Source of the DNA: Planctomycetaceae bacterium
GTDB lineage: Bacteria; Planctomycetota; Planctomycetia; Pirellulales; Pirellulaceae
NCBI GenBank assembly: GCA_007121535.1
Contig: SKKK01000147.1
Coordinates: forward strand, 1-49,999
Reading direction: 5' to 3'
DNA length: 49,999 nt
In this document: one piece after another, positions 1 through 8,767 of the stretch
Layout of the letters: every line of letters begins with the position of its first letter
How positions within the stretch are numbered: the stretch's first letter is position 1
The notes under the pieces: model-generated
What the model was told of the DNA's origin: nothing
Seen by the model: the letters and a program-made list of their open reading frames with translations, nothing else
The model's database searches: none
Made by a program: the position numbers and the translations under genes

Positions 1-1
1 A

Positions 2-1204
2 CGGCTCGGTGGTCGGCCTGGTGGAGGATCGACTTCGGGCCGGGCTCGATATCAACAGTTCCGCGATCGCTATGAACGTGGCCAACTGGACTCGATCACG
101 CGCAGCAGCGTAGGCCGTCGCTTGGATCTGGACCGTCAGTACCGATACTTCGGATCGGGCGACGTAGCGCGACGGCTGGACCTGTCCACGCGAATTTCAC
201 AGCATGGTGGTTGGCGCTACTCCAGCTATCAAGGTCCGATCTCCAATACGTTCATCAACGTGCATTTCGGCCACAACTACTTCGGACCGCGATACTATCC
301 CAGCCGAGTCTGGTACCCGCGTTGGTCGAGTTGGGTGCGATGGAGCTGGTGGGACCATTGCCTGCCGATCTACGATCCTCGACCGATCTACGTTCGGCCG
401 ATCATCTACGTGCCGTGCACGCGAGTGGTCGTCTACCAGTACCCGCAGTGGCAACCGTTGCACGTGGTCCCGGCGGGTACCTGGGTGGACGTGCCGCCGG
501 TCGTCGTGCCTGCCGAGCAATTCGATTTGCAACTGCTGGCCGTGCGTTTCGTCGACGCCGGGCACCCCGAACAGCAGATTGGTCCACGGTATCGAGTCTG
601 GTTCCGCAACGGCAGTGCCCGGGACGTGACGACGCCATTCAGCGTGTCGATCATCGCTGCGAACGATGAACGTCTGGTCGAAGGATTGCCCCAGGCCAGC
701 GCACGAATCGACTCGGTTCCCGCCGGCGAAACGCAAGCGGTCGATCTGCGTCTGCCTTGGGAAGTCTACGAATCGCGCCGGGATGCGGCGGGCCAGCCCA
801 TTCCCTTCGAAAAGCTGCACGTGATCGTGGACAGCCACCGGGAGATCAACGACTTCGACGAAACGAACAACGGTGCGATCGTCGAACGAGGCGATATTCT
901 GCCGGTTGATCCGGCCGCCTTCTCGACGGACGCGGACACGGTAACCCTCGGTCAACCGCTCAGCATCGCCGGCGAAGGGTTCGGCCCGGAGCCCGGCCAG
1001 GTGCTGCTGTACGTCCAGGGCTTGGAGCTTCAACCCGAGATCCAAGGCTGGTACGATCTGGGCGTGCGCATCCAGGTACCTGAGTTACCGTTGGCCGAGC
1101 CTGCGGAAGCCCAATTGGTCGTCGTCCGCCGTGATTCGGCCGCGGCCAACCCCGTGGAAGTCACGTTGGCGCCCGCCGGTGTCGAATTGCTGCCGGCTCC
1201 ATGA
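2..1204 (+). CDS. Exported CARDB-domain protein, 5' end outside the window
   Basis: The reading frame is open from the first bases of the window, so the true start lies upstream; the TTG at 122 is not needed as a start. The visible N-terminal part is Arg/Tyr/Gly-rich, followed by a Trp/Tyr/Pro-rich stretch (about 270-470 in DNA) with many WYP and RPIY pairs. From about base 520 a beta-rich module reads LQLLAVRFVDAG, then PRYRVWFRNGSARDV, and ends FDETNNGAIV. That ending, with the N-N pair, is typical of CARDB (cell adhesion-related) Ig-like domains. A last module (VTLGQPLSIAGEGFGPEPG) resembles an IPT/TIG or similar beta-sandwich. A surface or envelope role is inferred; no catalytic site is seen. 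The stop codon is 4 bp from the next start, so the two genes may be co-transcribed. Confidence 0.6.
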   Translation, partial: RLGGRPGGGSTSGRARYQQFRDRYERGQLDSITRSSVGRRLDLDRQYRYFGSGDVARRLDLSTRISQHGGWRYSSYQGPISNTFINVHFGHNYFGPRYYPSRVWYPRWSSWVRWSWWDHCLPIYDPRPIYVRPIIYVPCTRVVVYQYPQWQPLHVVPAGTWVDVPPVVVPAEQFDLQLLAVRFVDAGHPEQQIGPRYRVWFRNGSARDVTTPFSVSIIAANDERLVEGLPQASARIDSVPAGETQAVDLRLPWEVYESRRDAAGQPIPFEKLHVIVDSHREINDFDETNNGAIVERGDILPVDPAAFSTDADTVTLGQPLSIAGEGFGPEPGQVLLYVQGLELQPEIQGWYDLGVRIQVPELPLAEPAEAQLVVVRRDSAAANPVEVTLAPAGVELLPAP

Positions 1205-1208
1205 TCCG

Positions 1209-1694
1209 ATGACGAAGTTTCGGCGTGTGATCCCGTTGTTGTTGCTGTTGATCGTCGCGTGGTGCGTGATGACGTTCACGCACGAATGCGGGCATCTTCT
1301 GGGCGGCTGGTTGGGCGGTGGCACGTTGCAACAGTTCGATCTGGCCCCTTGGCGACTTCCTTACAGTCTGTTCGACCCGGATCCGCGTCCTTTGCTGACG
1401 CTGTGGTCCGGCCCGTTGCTGGGTGTTGCAGTACCATTGCTCGCAGCGCTGGTGATCCGTCGCCCCTGGATCTGGTTCATCGCCTATTTCTGCCTTCTGG
1501 CCAACGGCATCTATCTGGCAGCCGCCTGGGTCTCCGGCGACCGTTTCCTGGACACCCAGCGTCTGCTCGACCATGGCGCCCACCCGATCACCATCGTCCT
1601 GTACTGTCTGATCACCATCCCGACAGGCTACCTTGGTTTCCGCCACGCCTGCCGCCAAATCCTCGCCCGCTCTGCCCCGGACCTCGAGTCGTGA
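1209..1694 (+). CDS. M50-like membrane zinc metalloprotease, small
   Basis: This 161-residue protein begins at an ATG 4 bp after the upstream stop; an earlier in-frame start inside the previous gene is less likely. It opens with a hydrophobic segment (IPLLLLLIVAWCVMTF) that runs straight into FTHECGHLLGGWLGG. HECGH is an HExxH zinc-binding and catalytic motif next to a membrane segment, as in the M50/site-2-protease group. Three further hydrophobic stretches follow (around residues 60-80, 85-105 and 125-145). The second conserved M50 motif (NPxD-like) is not evident, so this may be a minimal relative or an M50-type protein of other function. Location in the membrane is clear from composition. 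The substrate is unknown. Confidence 0.55.
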   Translation: MTKFRRVIPLLLLLIVAWCVMTFTHECGHLLGGWLGGGTLQQFDLAPWRLPYSLFDPDPRPLLTLWSGPLLGVAVPLLAALVIRRPWIWFIAYFCLLANGIYLAAAWVSGDRFLDTQRLLDHGAHPITIVLYCLITIPTGYLGFRHACRQILARSAPDLES

Positions 1695-1718
1695 ATCGGA
1701 AAACGAGCCGGAAAGTGT

Positions 1719-3275
1719 TTATCCGGGACACTTCGTTGCGGTGTGGACCACGTCGAAGACGTGCTGGCGATCCAGATCCGTGCGGATCACGAGGGTCGTT
1801 CCGTTCAGGGACCAATCGGAGAACGGTTGGCCGTTTCGGAGCACGGTGAACGGACTGGGAATCTGTTTGCAAACGATCTCTGTCGTTCCCCGGAAGGCGG
1901 GATTGCCCTTGAGCACAGTGAATCGGAGCGTTGGTGCGATGTACTCGGCCGTTCTAACGTAGACGTTCGGATAATCGACGCGAGCCACAGTCGGTTCGGC
2001 CAACATGCGCGTTCGGGGCGTCCGGAACAAGTGGCGCAGCGAGTCGCCATCCGTTGCCAAAGCAACGGCGATGTTGCCTGTGGTCGCGATCCGCAGTCCG
2101 TCGTCACTGTAGTAGTAGCTCTCCGGATGGCCATCCCCGTTCAAGTCCGCCTCGCGCCCGTAGTTCGCCTCCAGCCAATCGAAGACTTGACGGACAGTGT
2201 CGCTGTGTCGGCCTTCGACTTGCACGCCCAGCACGGGAATGAAGGCGTTGCGGATCGGTTGCCAGTCTCCTGTACAGCAACCGATCAGCGGACTGGAGGT
2301 GATGTGCCTCATTTCCCCGTCTTGGGTTTTCCAGGCGGCCTTTTCCAGCATGTGTTTCCAGCCCTCTTGCGCCAGATCGGGGGAAGGAAACCAGGGGTAG
2401 CCCCAACCGAGCGTCCAGGAATCGGATGCTGTGTCCAGAAACGGAACGAACAATCTGGCGCGTTGGTGGTAGACCACATAGAAGAACCCGGTGGTATCTG
2501 CGTGGTCGATACGGAATCTTTGTGACAACCAATCGAACCATTTTTCGTTGGTTTCCGCATATCGTGTTCCATACAGTGTATCGTACAGGACGAACGATGC
2601 CGCACTGTGAGAATTGCAGGCGGCGAAGACCAAGTCCGGCTCGCAGGCGATTCCACCGCTTCGGCTTCTTTCCGTCTGGACGTGCAACCGTTCGATGGCT
2701 TGACGCAGATCGTAATTGACGGTACGTCCGTCCCGCCAAACGAAATTCCAGCCTTCGTCGGAGTACCGCGTGTCGCCCGTCAACAATTCGTACAGGCACA
2801 TCAACTGAGTCAGATGGCCGGTGTACATGACGTTGTCGTACAGACACGGATCAGGGGTGTCATCGCCGTATCTCCAGTAGACGGTCACGTAATCCCAGAC
2901 TCGCCGATCGATCATCCGCTCACAAATGTCGTGCAATTGGCGTTGTACCAGATCTCGATACGCCGGCGTCTTCGCAGCCATCGCGGCGCAACCGTAACCA
3001 GCGAACGCCAGTTGATAACGCAGGCTGGTGACCCCCAATTGCTCGCGCGATTGATGCCAACCCGGCCATCGCAACTCACTGCGGTCTTGCATGAACGTCA
3101 ATTGCGAGAACCAGCGGCCGATTGCCAATTCACGATCGCTCAACCCTTCTTGCCAGCCGCCCGTGCTGGACTCGATCGGCAGACTCTGGGATTCTCCGGC
3201 CACAGCACAGAGGACCAGAGCGTGCACCGCGAAGCAGAACGCCAAACAATACCACCAGCGACACAACGTTTCCAT
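1719..3275 (-). CDS. Secreted linalool dehydratase/isomerase-like protein
   Basis: This is 518 residues from the ATG at 3275, which has GAGGAGC just upstream and starts a signal peptide (METLCRWW... ending near AVAGES). The body has the alpha/alpha-barrel character of the Ldi (linalool dehydratase/isomerase) family. YDNVMYTGHLTQLMCLYE at about residues 146-163 is followed by GGIACEPDLVFAACNSHS with two cysteines nine residues apart (C211 and C220). This is the same spacing as the paired active-site cysteines known from LinD of Castellaniella (C171 and C180). LinD converts linalool to myrcene or geraniol in the periplasm. Here the length is greater and the substrate cannot be inferred. The gene is convergent with the metalloprotease gene (24 bp gap). 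An alternative reading is a general six-hairpin glycosidase-like barrel. Confidence 0.55.
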   Translation of the reverse strand: METLCRWWYCLAFCFAVHALVLCAVAGESQSLPIESSTGGWQEGLSDRELAIGRWFSQLTFMQDRSELRWPGWHQSREQLGVTSLRYQLAFAGYGCAAMAAKTPAYRDLVQRQLHDICERMIDRRVWDYVTVYWRYGDDTPDPCLYDNVMYTGHLTQLMCLYELLTGDTRYSDEGWNFVWRDGRTVNYDLRQAIERLHVQTERSRSGGIACEPDLVFAACNSHSAASFVLYDTLYGTRYAETNEKWFDWLSQRFRIDHADTTGFFYVVYHQRARLFVPFLDTASDSWTLGWGYPWFPSPDLAQEGWKHMLEKAAWKTQDGEMRHITSSPLIGCCTGDWQPIRNAFIPVLGVQVEGRHSDTVRQVFDWLEANYGREADLNGDGHPESYYYSDDGLRIATTGNIAVALATDGDSLRHLFRTPRTRMLAEPTVARVDYPNVYVRTAEYIAPTLRFTVLKGNPAFRGTTEIVCKQIPSPFTVLRNGQPFSDWSLNGTTLVIRTDLDRQHVFDVVHTATKCPG

Positions 3276-3527
3276 GATTGCTCCTCGATTTCGGTTTCCA
3301 AATGGATCTTCTCGTGGCAGTGGCTTGGCCTCGGAATCCGCCACGACGGTCATTCACTCGCCGAAGCCGGTCGTCCCGGCAGTTTCTCTTTGCACGCTCA
3401 TCTGCTGCGATCCCTGCAACCGATACAAAGATGAGCGGCCCGTTTTTGACGCTGCTACCAACAGAATCCCGACTATTTCGGGTTGTTGACGTTCCCGGAA
3501 ATAAAGGCAGGCTCTGGAAACCATATC

Positions 3528-4817
3528 ATGGCTCGTACAGTTCTCCAGGTAATCTCTTGCGTTTGGTACGGCCTTCTTGTATCGGGAGCCGTGCTAGCAG
3601 ATGATGCTAGCACATTCGAATCGGACCCTCCACAGGAGACGGTCCCGCTAACTTTGGATCAGTTGGAGGATCTGGCCCTGCAACGGCACCCCACATTGGC
3701 GGTGGCCAGCCGGCGAATCGAAGCCCTGCAAGGCGCATACGTTCAAGCGGGTTTGTATCCCAACCCCATGATTGGCTATCATGGCGAGGAGATCGGAGAC
3801 GAGGGGCGTGCGGGCCAGCAGGGGATCGTGGTGGCCCAGCGTATCGTCACGGCTGGAAAGCTGGGCTGGAACCGCGAAGTGGTAGCTCAGGAGATCGCAG
3901 CGGCACAACAGCATTGGCAGATGCAGCGTTATCGCGTGATCAGCGATGTTCGCGTGGCCGCGCACGAAGTGATCGCCGCGCAACGCACGGTCGAGTTGTC
4001 GGAACGACTGGTTCAATTGGGAACCGATTTTCAGCAGACGGCGCAGCGGTTATTCGAGGCCCTGGAGGTCAGCCGACGGGATGTGTTGCAAGCCAGCATC
4101 GAAGCCAGTGCTGCCGAACTCAGGCTGCAACGGGCTCGGCAAACGCTCGACGGACGATGGAAACAACTGGCAGCTCACATCGGAATGGCGGATCTGCCCT
4201 TGATGCCCATCGAAGACGTCTGGGATCAGGACGACGCCGCCCCCTTGGACTGGGACGAAACGCTTCAGCGAGTACTACAAGAGAGCCCCGAGTGGCTTCA
4301 GGCGTCGGTGGAAATCGAACGCGCTCGAGCCGATGTGTCCCGGCAGTTCGCCAACACTCGACCTGACGTCGAACTGGTGGGAAGCGTCAGTTACAACGAT
4401 GCCTCGCGTGACGCCATCGCGGGGATCGGCGTATCGATTCCGCTGCAGTTGTTCGACCGCAATCAAGGGAATATCTTACGTGCGCGAGCCGAGTTGCAGG
4501 CGGCTTACGAGGAACTTCATCGCGTGGAATTGATGCTGCAACGCCGTCTGGCTGCCGTTTTCCAAGAGTACGAAAACGCCTTTGTGACGGTCGGCAGATA
4601 CCAGGACGAAATTCTACCGACTGCCAGCGAGGCTCTGGAGCTGGTTGGACAAGGGTACCAGCAGGGCGAGGTCGAGTATTTGGAACTACTGACCGTCCAA
4701 CGCACTTTTTTCCAGACGAGTCTGGATTTTGTGGAAGCATTTCGTGATCTCCAGGTCAGCCGAACTCGCATCGCCAATCTGCTGTTGGCCAATGCTTTGG
4801 AAGACCCGGGGCCTTAG
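3528..4817 (+). CDS. TolC-family outer membrane efflux protein
   Basis: This is 429 residues. The ATG at 3528 is preferred over the upstream TTG at 3483 because it begins a good signal peptide (MARTVLQVISCVWYGLLVSG, cleavage after VLA). The mature protein has the two tandem OEP repeats: LEDLALQRHPTLAVASRRIE with a coiled-coil hairpin, and a second copy starting near LQRVLQESPEWLQASVEIER. The LYPNPMIGY and IPLQLFDRNQGNI segments are the beta-barrel strand signatures seen in CusC/CzcC-type members, which form trimeric outer membrane channels for tripartite metal or drug efflux. No RND pump or membrane fusion protein lies in the window, so the partner is unknown. It is transcribed divergently from the Ldi-like gene. 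Confidence 0.85.
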   Translation: MARTVLQVISCVWYGLLVSGAVLADDASTFESDPPQETVPLTLDQLEDLALQRHPTLAVASRRIEALQGAYVQAGLYPNPMIGYHGEEIGDEGRAGQQGIVVAQRIVTAGKLGWNREVVAQEIAAAQQHWQMQRYRVISDVRVAAHEVIAAQRTVELSERLVQLGTDFQQTAQRLFEALEVSRRDVLQASIEASAAELRLQRARQTLDGRWKQLAAHIGMADLPLMPIEDVWDQDDAAPLDWDETLQRVLQESPEWLQASVEIERARADVSRQFANTRPDVELVGSVSYNDASRDAIAGIGVSIPLQLFDRNQGNILRARAELQAAYEELHRVELMLQRRLAAVFQEYENAFVTVGRYQDEILPTASEALELVGQGYQQGEVEYLELLTVQRTFFQTSLDFVEAFRDLQVSRTRIANLLLANALEDPGP

Positions 4818-4990
4818 CCCGGATTATTCATCAAGTTGGCGTGTGTCTCCCTAAGTATTTTGATGCCAACGTGTTACGGCCATCTTGCCCAAAGCGCCGC
4901 GCAGATCAGCCGAGACGCGTTAGCGTCCGGTTGGTGCAGCCGTTACGGTAACCGGGGCTAGCGCCCTGCGGCTGATGAATGATCCGGGTT
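4816..4990. repeat. Intergenic element with imperfect 18-bp terminal inverted repeats
   Basis: The ends, AGCCCGGATTATTCATCA at 4816-4833 and TGATGAATGATCCGGGTT at 4973-4990, are inverted copies with two mismatches. The left arm begins inside the stop codon of the TolC-family gene. Between them are a short hairpin (GACGC...GCGTC near 4914-4927) and the word GGGGCTAGCGCC, which recurs in other repeats of this window. It has no coding capacity. It resembles a MITE or a large REP-type unit. The rest of the gap to 5073 shows nothing I can name. Confidence 0.55.
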
Positions 4991-5073
4991 AGCGCGGCCT
5001 CCGGCGGCAGCCAAAGTGGAACGGAATTCTATGCGGCGAAAAAGGGTCGATAGCCCGTTGGGAAATTCGATGG

Positions 5074-6396
5074 TCATTTTCTTGCCGATGCTTGGCCGCG
5101 AAGACACAGATTTTCAAGGTCATCGAAGAAATGAGGGTACGTCTTCGCTGTGCAACCGGGGTCCAGGATAGTGACGCCCGCAGTGCGCAAGCCGACCAAC
5201 GCCAGACTCATCGCCATGCGATGATCCTGGTAGGTCTCGATTCGCGCTGGGCGCAACGGTTCCGGGTTGATCCGCAACCCGTCGGGCCATTCCTCGACTT
5301 GCGCGCCCAACTTTCGCAGCTCTCGGGCCAAGTCGCTGATGCGGTCGGTTTCTTTGTGGCGGATATGACCGACGCCGGTGATCGTGGTGGGACCCCGGGC
5401 AAAAAGGGCGACGGCTGCCAGCGTCTGTACCGTGTCGCTGATAGCGTTCATATCCACGTCGATACCCTGCAAGATACCACCTTGTACGCATAGTCCCGCG
5501 TCGGTTTCCTGCACGACACAGCCCATGCGAGCCAGGCAATCACAGAATCCTACGTCGCCTTGCAAGGCGTCGCGGCGCAGATCCTGGACGGTGACTCTCC
5601 CGCCCGTGATCGCGGCGGCAGCCCAGAAATAGCTGGCGGCGGACGCATCGGGCTCGATCGTGTACTGACATGCCCGATAGGGATGACCGGGAAGGATACG
5701 AAAACGCGACAGGTCCGTCGGATCGACATCGAACGCGGCGCCGAAAGCCTTCATCACTGCCAGCGTCATGTGAACGTAAGGCTGCGAGACCAAGGGACCG
5801 TCCACGACCAATTCGACGCCTCGCCTGGCATGCGGCGCCGCCAGCAGCAGACCGCTGAGGAACTGGCTGGAAATGTCGCCGCGCACCGTGGCGCGCCCGC
5901 CCGCCAAGCCGGAAGCCTGTACGATGACTGGAGGGCACCCGTTCTCGCGTTCCGCACGGACATCGGCGCCCAACTGGCGCAGCGCGTCCAACATATCGGC
6001 GATCGGCCGCTGCTGCATGCGAGCGACTCCGTCCAAGCGAAAAGTGCCGTGGCCCAGCGTCGTCGCGGCGGTCAAAAAGCGGAGCGAAGTGCCGCTGTTG
6101 GCCAAGAACAACCGAGCGCTGGTCGCGGGGATTCGTCCGCTGCAACCATCGACGATGATCTGATCCGATGCGTCGCCCGTGCGCGTGCCGATCCCCAACT
6201 GCTGAAGCGACTGGAGCATGACGCGCGTGTCTTCGCTGTCCAACGCGCCATGCAGCGTCGATCGGCCGTCGGCCAACGCGGCACAGATCAGTGCCCGGTT
6301 GGTGATGCTCTTGGAGCCTGGCGGTCGAATCGAGCCGCAGACGGGGCCACATGGCTGGATGGTCCGCTCGGCAGTCACGGTTCGACGATCTTCCAT
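5074..6396 (-). CDS. aroA: 3-phosphoshikimate 1-carboxyvinyltransferase (EPSP synthase)
   Basis: This is 440 residues, the normal length for the family. The enzyme transfers enolpyruvyl from PEP to shikimate-3-phosphate in the cytoplasmic shikimate pathway. The N-terminal PPGSKSITNRAL carries the invariant lysine (K29), followed by ANSGTSLRFL (PEP-binding loop), ARMQQRPIADML and the C-terminal TYQDHRMAMSLALVGL and CTAKTYPHFF motifs. ANSGTSLRFL departs from the GNAGTAMRPL of class I enzymes. The ATG at 6396 overlaps the stop of the upstream propeller gene by 22 bp, suggesting translational coupling at the end of a four-gene minus-strand run that begins with metH. Confidence 0.95.
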   Translation of the reverse strand: MEDRRTVTAERTIQPCGPVCGSIRPPGSKSITNRALICAALADGRSTLHGALDSEDTRVMLQSLQQLGIGTRTGDASDQIIVDGCSGRIPATSARLFLANSGTSLRFLTAATTLGHGTFRLDGVARMQQRPIADMLDALRQLGADVRAERENGCPPVIVQASGLAGGRATVRGDISSQFLSGLLLAAPHARRGVELVVDGPLVSQPYVHMTLAVMKAFGAAFDVDPTDLSRFRILPGHPYRACQYTIEPDASAASYFWAAAAITGGRVTVQDLRRDALQGDVGFCDCLARMGCVVQETDAGLCVQGGILQGIDVDMNAISDTVQTLAAVALFARGPTTITGVGHIRHKETDRISDLARELRKLGAQVEEWPDGLRINPEPLRPARIETYQDHRMAMSLALVGLRTAGVTILDPGCTAKTYPHFFDDLENLCLRGQASARK

Positions 6397-7580
6397 AAAT
6401 AGCGGTCGCTACGAACGTACAACGCATCGCCGGACATGGCCGGTGATGCGTGGATCGGTTGTCCCAACGAGGCTTGCCCGGTGATCTGACCTTCCTCGCG
6501 ATCCAAACGGATGAAGTTGACCTGGCCGTCGAAGTTGATGCAGACCATCCGATCACCGGCGATGACCGGTGTGGCCCAATGATTGCCGCCCAACCGCAAT
6601 TGCCAAATCAACTCGCCGGTGGCCAAGTCGCCGCACTTGAGAATGGCGCCGCTGAGCGCATAAACGCGATCCTCGTACACGATCGGGCTGGGCGATCCCG
6701 GACTCATCCGCCGCGAATCCCAAAGGATCTCGGGGGAATCGGAATTGTCGCCCAGACGCAAGGCGGTCAATCCGTTCATCGGCGTCAGTAGAAGACGATC
6801 GCGACACACCGAAGAACTCATGGATGCACAACCGCTGTCCAGCGTCCAAAGCGGTTGGCCGGTTCGAGGTTCGACAGCGGTCAATCCGCTGGGCGACTGC
6901 AGCAGTACGGCAGTGGGGCGACCGGCCTGTCCTGGCAACTCGATGGGCGACGACCAATTGGCTTGACTGGCTCGGGCGATTCGCCAAAGATTCTCGCCCG
7001 TCCGGGTATCGATCCCGGCGGCGAACGAATCCCCTTGACTCTCGATCTGGACGACCACCACGCCGTCGACGATCGCGGGCGATGATGCCATGCCGACGTC
7101 GCTGCCCGATTGGGGATGCTCGTGCGACAAGCCACGTAACCATTGCAGATGCCCGTCCAAGTCCAAGCAGATCAGATCGTTGGACGAAAAGAAGGCGTAG
7201 ATTCGTTCTCCATCGCTGGCTGGCGTAGGCGCCGCGCCCGTAATGCTGTCATGCGTGGCGATGCGCCCGGTCGCCCAAAACTGACGTTGCCAGCGCCGAT
7301 CGCCCGTTTGTGCGTCGTAACACAGCACAAGCAAGCGATCTTCCCGCACGCCGGTGGTGGCCGTCAAATAGACTCGATCGTTGACAACGATAGGGCTGGA
7401 GGGACCGCGGCCAGGCAGTTCGATGCGCCATGCGACGTTGGTGTCCTCGTCCCACGTGGCCGGTAGACGGCTGTTGGCTGCTACGCTGCTGTTGGCAGGA
7501 CCGCGAAATTGAGGCCAATCGGCGCCGACCGCCGCCAGCAGACCAACCAGGATAACGCCATGAAGCTGGATGCGAAACAT
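6375..7580 (-). CDS. Exported PQQ-like beta-propeller protein
   Basis: This is 401 residues with a short signal peptide (MFRIQLHGVILVGLLAAVGA), followed at once by DWPQFRGP, the usual opening of planctomycete PQQ-like (BamB-type) propeller proteins. Blade repeats can be read: RLLVLCYDAQTGDRRW, DLICLDLDGHLQWLRG, AAGIDTRTGENLWRI, LTAVEPRTGQPLWTL and GDLATGELIWQLRLGG. These have the W at the blade end characteristic of the fold. No catalytic residues of a quinoprotein dehydrogenase are evident, so a binding or scaffold role outside the cytoplasm is more likely. It lies 33 bp after the preceding gene and overlaps aroA. Confidence 0.85.
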   Translation of the reverse strand: MFRIQLHGVILVGLLAAVGADWPQFRGPANSSVAANSRLPATWDEDTNVAWRIELPGRGPSSPIVVNDRVYLTATTGVREDRLLVLCYDAQTGDRRWQRQFWATGRIATHDSITGAAPTPASDGERIYAFFSSNDLICLDLDGHLQWLRGLSHEHPQSGSDVGMASSPAIVDGVVVVQIESQGDSFAAGIDTRTGENLWRIARASQANWSSPIELPGQAGRPTAVLLQSPSGLTAVEPRTGQPLWTLDSGCASMSSSVCRDRLLLTPMNGLTALRLGDNSDSPEILWDSRRMSPGSPSPIVYEDRVYALSGAILKCGDLATGELIWQLRLGGNHWATPVIAGDRMVCINFDGQVNFIRLDREEGQITGQASLGQPIHASPAMSGDALYVRSDRYLWKIVEP

Positions 7581-7613
7581 AATGGATCCCCGTTGGGAAG
7601 ATATTTGATTTTA

Positions 7614-8753
7614 TCACCTGGTCTGGCACAAGACGGCGGTACCGTACTGGTCGCAGACCCGCAACTGGAACTGCCAGCGTTGAGCCCAAGATTCGGTTTG
7701 TTCGTTTTGAGCGATCTTGACCAGAATCACGTTCTTGCCGGCATGCAATCGACCGCGACCAACGTACTGGTCCATGTACATGCCCGCGTGGTAGACGTTA
7801 TTGGCGGTCAGCAATTCACCGTTCAACCAGACTTTGTTGGCGGTGATCGACCCCAATCGCACCTGTACGTCGCGCGGCTCCGGCGATTCGAGTTCCGCGT
7901 AAGCGTACGCGATGGCGCCCTTGTAGCGCCCCAACACTTGGTTCAGGTCGACCATCCCGTACGGATCCTCGGTCGTATAATCGATCCAGCCGATCATCCC
8001 TTCTTTGCCCTTATACGTGCCGGTCGGATCCAGGTTCAGCTCGGGACCGTAAGCGGTATCGAATCCGCGAGAGTCGACATGATCGAACGGTGCGATCAGC
8101 TTCCACGTGGTAATGAATCCGAAGTGTCTCGGCAGATCCACCGACTGGCCCAACTTTCGCAGCTTGGCTGCCGCTCGACCGACCTGATCCGGGTCGCGGG
8201 CGGCGACCAGCGCTTCGCGGAAGACGGGAACGGCTTGGTCCGCGTCGTTGGCCAACAGTTCATCCGCTCGATCCAACGCCTCGGCCACCGCTTCGCGGCG
8301 CAGTTCCAAGCAAGGGTCCTCCAGGAATCCGGGGATCAGTCGCCGCGCGGCAGCAGGTTCGGCGTCCAGCAGCAGCTCGAAGGCCAAGCGGCGGGCTCGA
8401 GGAGCGTGCGAGTCGTCCTGGATGAACCGTTCCAGCCGATCCAGGGGCAGGGATTGGCCTCCATCCCGTTCCACAATCGTCTCGACCGCCGAACGCAGCC
8501 AGTTGGTCGACAGCGGATCTTCGCCAAACCCGGCGAGGATCGTGGGGATGTGGTCTGCATCGGCGCGAACCAAGCGTTGCCAAGCGTCCATGGCCTCGCG
8601 ATGGTTCTCGCCCTCCGGGCCGACCGCACGGATGGTGTCGACCAAAGCCCGGATCTGGCCGTCCTCGATATCGGCCCGTCCCGCTACGGCCAAGCCGCCC
8701 GAGACGCAGATCGTGGCGAACCACGTGAGTTGATGGAAACGGAACCGATTCAT
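7614..8753 (-). CDS. Exported protein with HEAT-like N-terminus and ligand-binding-like C-terminus
   Basis: This is 379 residues. The ATG at 8753 has AAGGAGAT about 8 bases upstream and begins a signal peptide ending near VAGRADIED. Residues about 25-200 are alanine- and leucine-rich helices with repeated R-R-x-A-x-E-x-L patterns that suggest HEAT/ARM-like repeats. From FGFITTWKLIAPFDH the protein turns beta-rich. The segments VQVRLGSITANKVWLNGEL and AGKNVILVKIAQNEQ resemble galactose-binding-like domains found in planctomycete exported proteins. The stop is 33 bp before the propeller gene and the start 14 bp after metH, so it probably shares their transcript. Its function is not known. Confidence 0.6.
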   Translation of the reverse strand: MNRFRFHQLTWFATICVSGGLAVAGRADIEDGQIRALVDTIRAVGPEGENHREAMDAWQRLVRADADHIPTILAGFGEDPLSTNWLRSAVETIVERDGGQSLPLDRLERFIQDDSHAPRARRLAFELLLDAEPAAARRLIPGFLEDPCLELRREAVAEALDRADELLANDADQAVPVFREALVAARDPDQVGRAAAKLRKLGQSVDLPRHFGFITTWKLIAPFDHVDSRGFDTAYGPELNLDPTGTYKGKEGMIGWIDYTTEDPYGMVDLNQVLGRYKGAIAYAYAELESPEPRDVQVRLGSITANKVWLNGELLTANNVYHAGMYMDQYVGRGRLHAGKNVILVKIAQNEQTESWAQRWQFQLRVCDQYGTAVLCQTR

Positions 8754-8767
8754 GCTGAGCGATCTCC

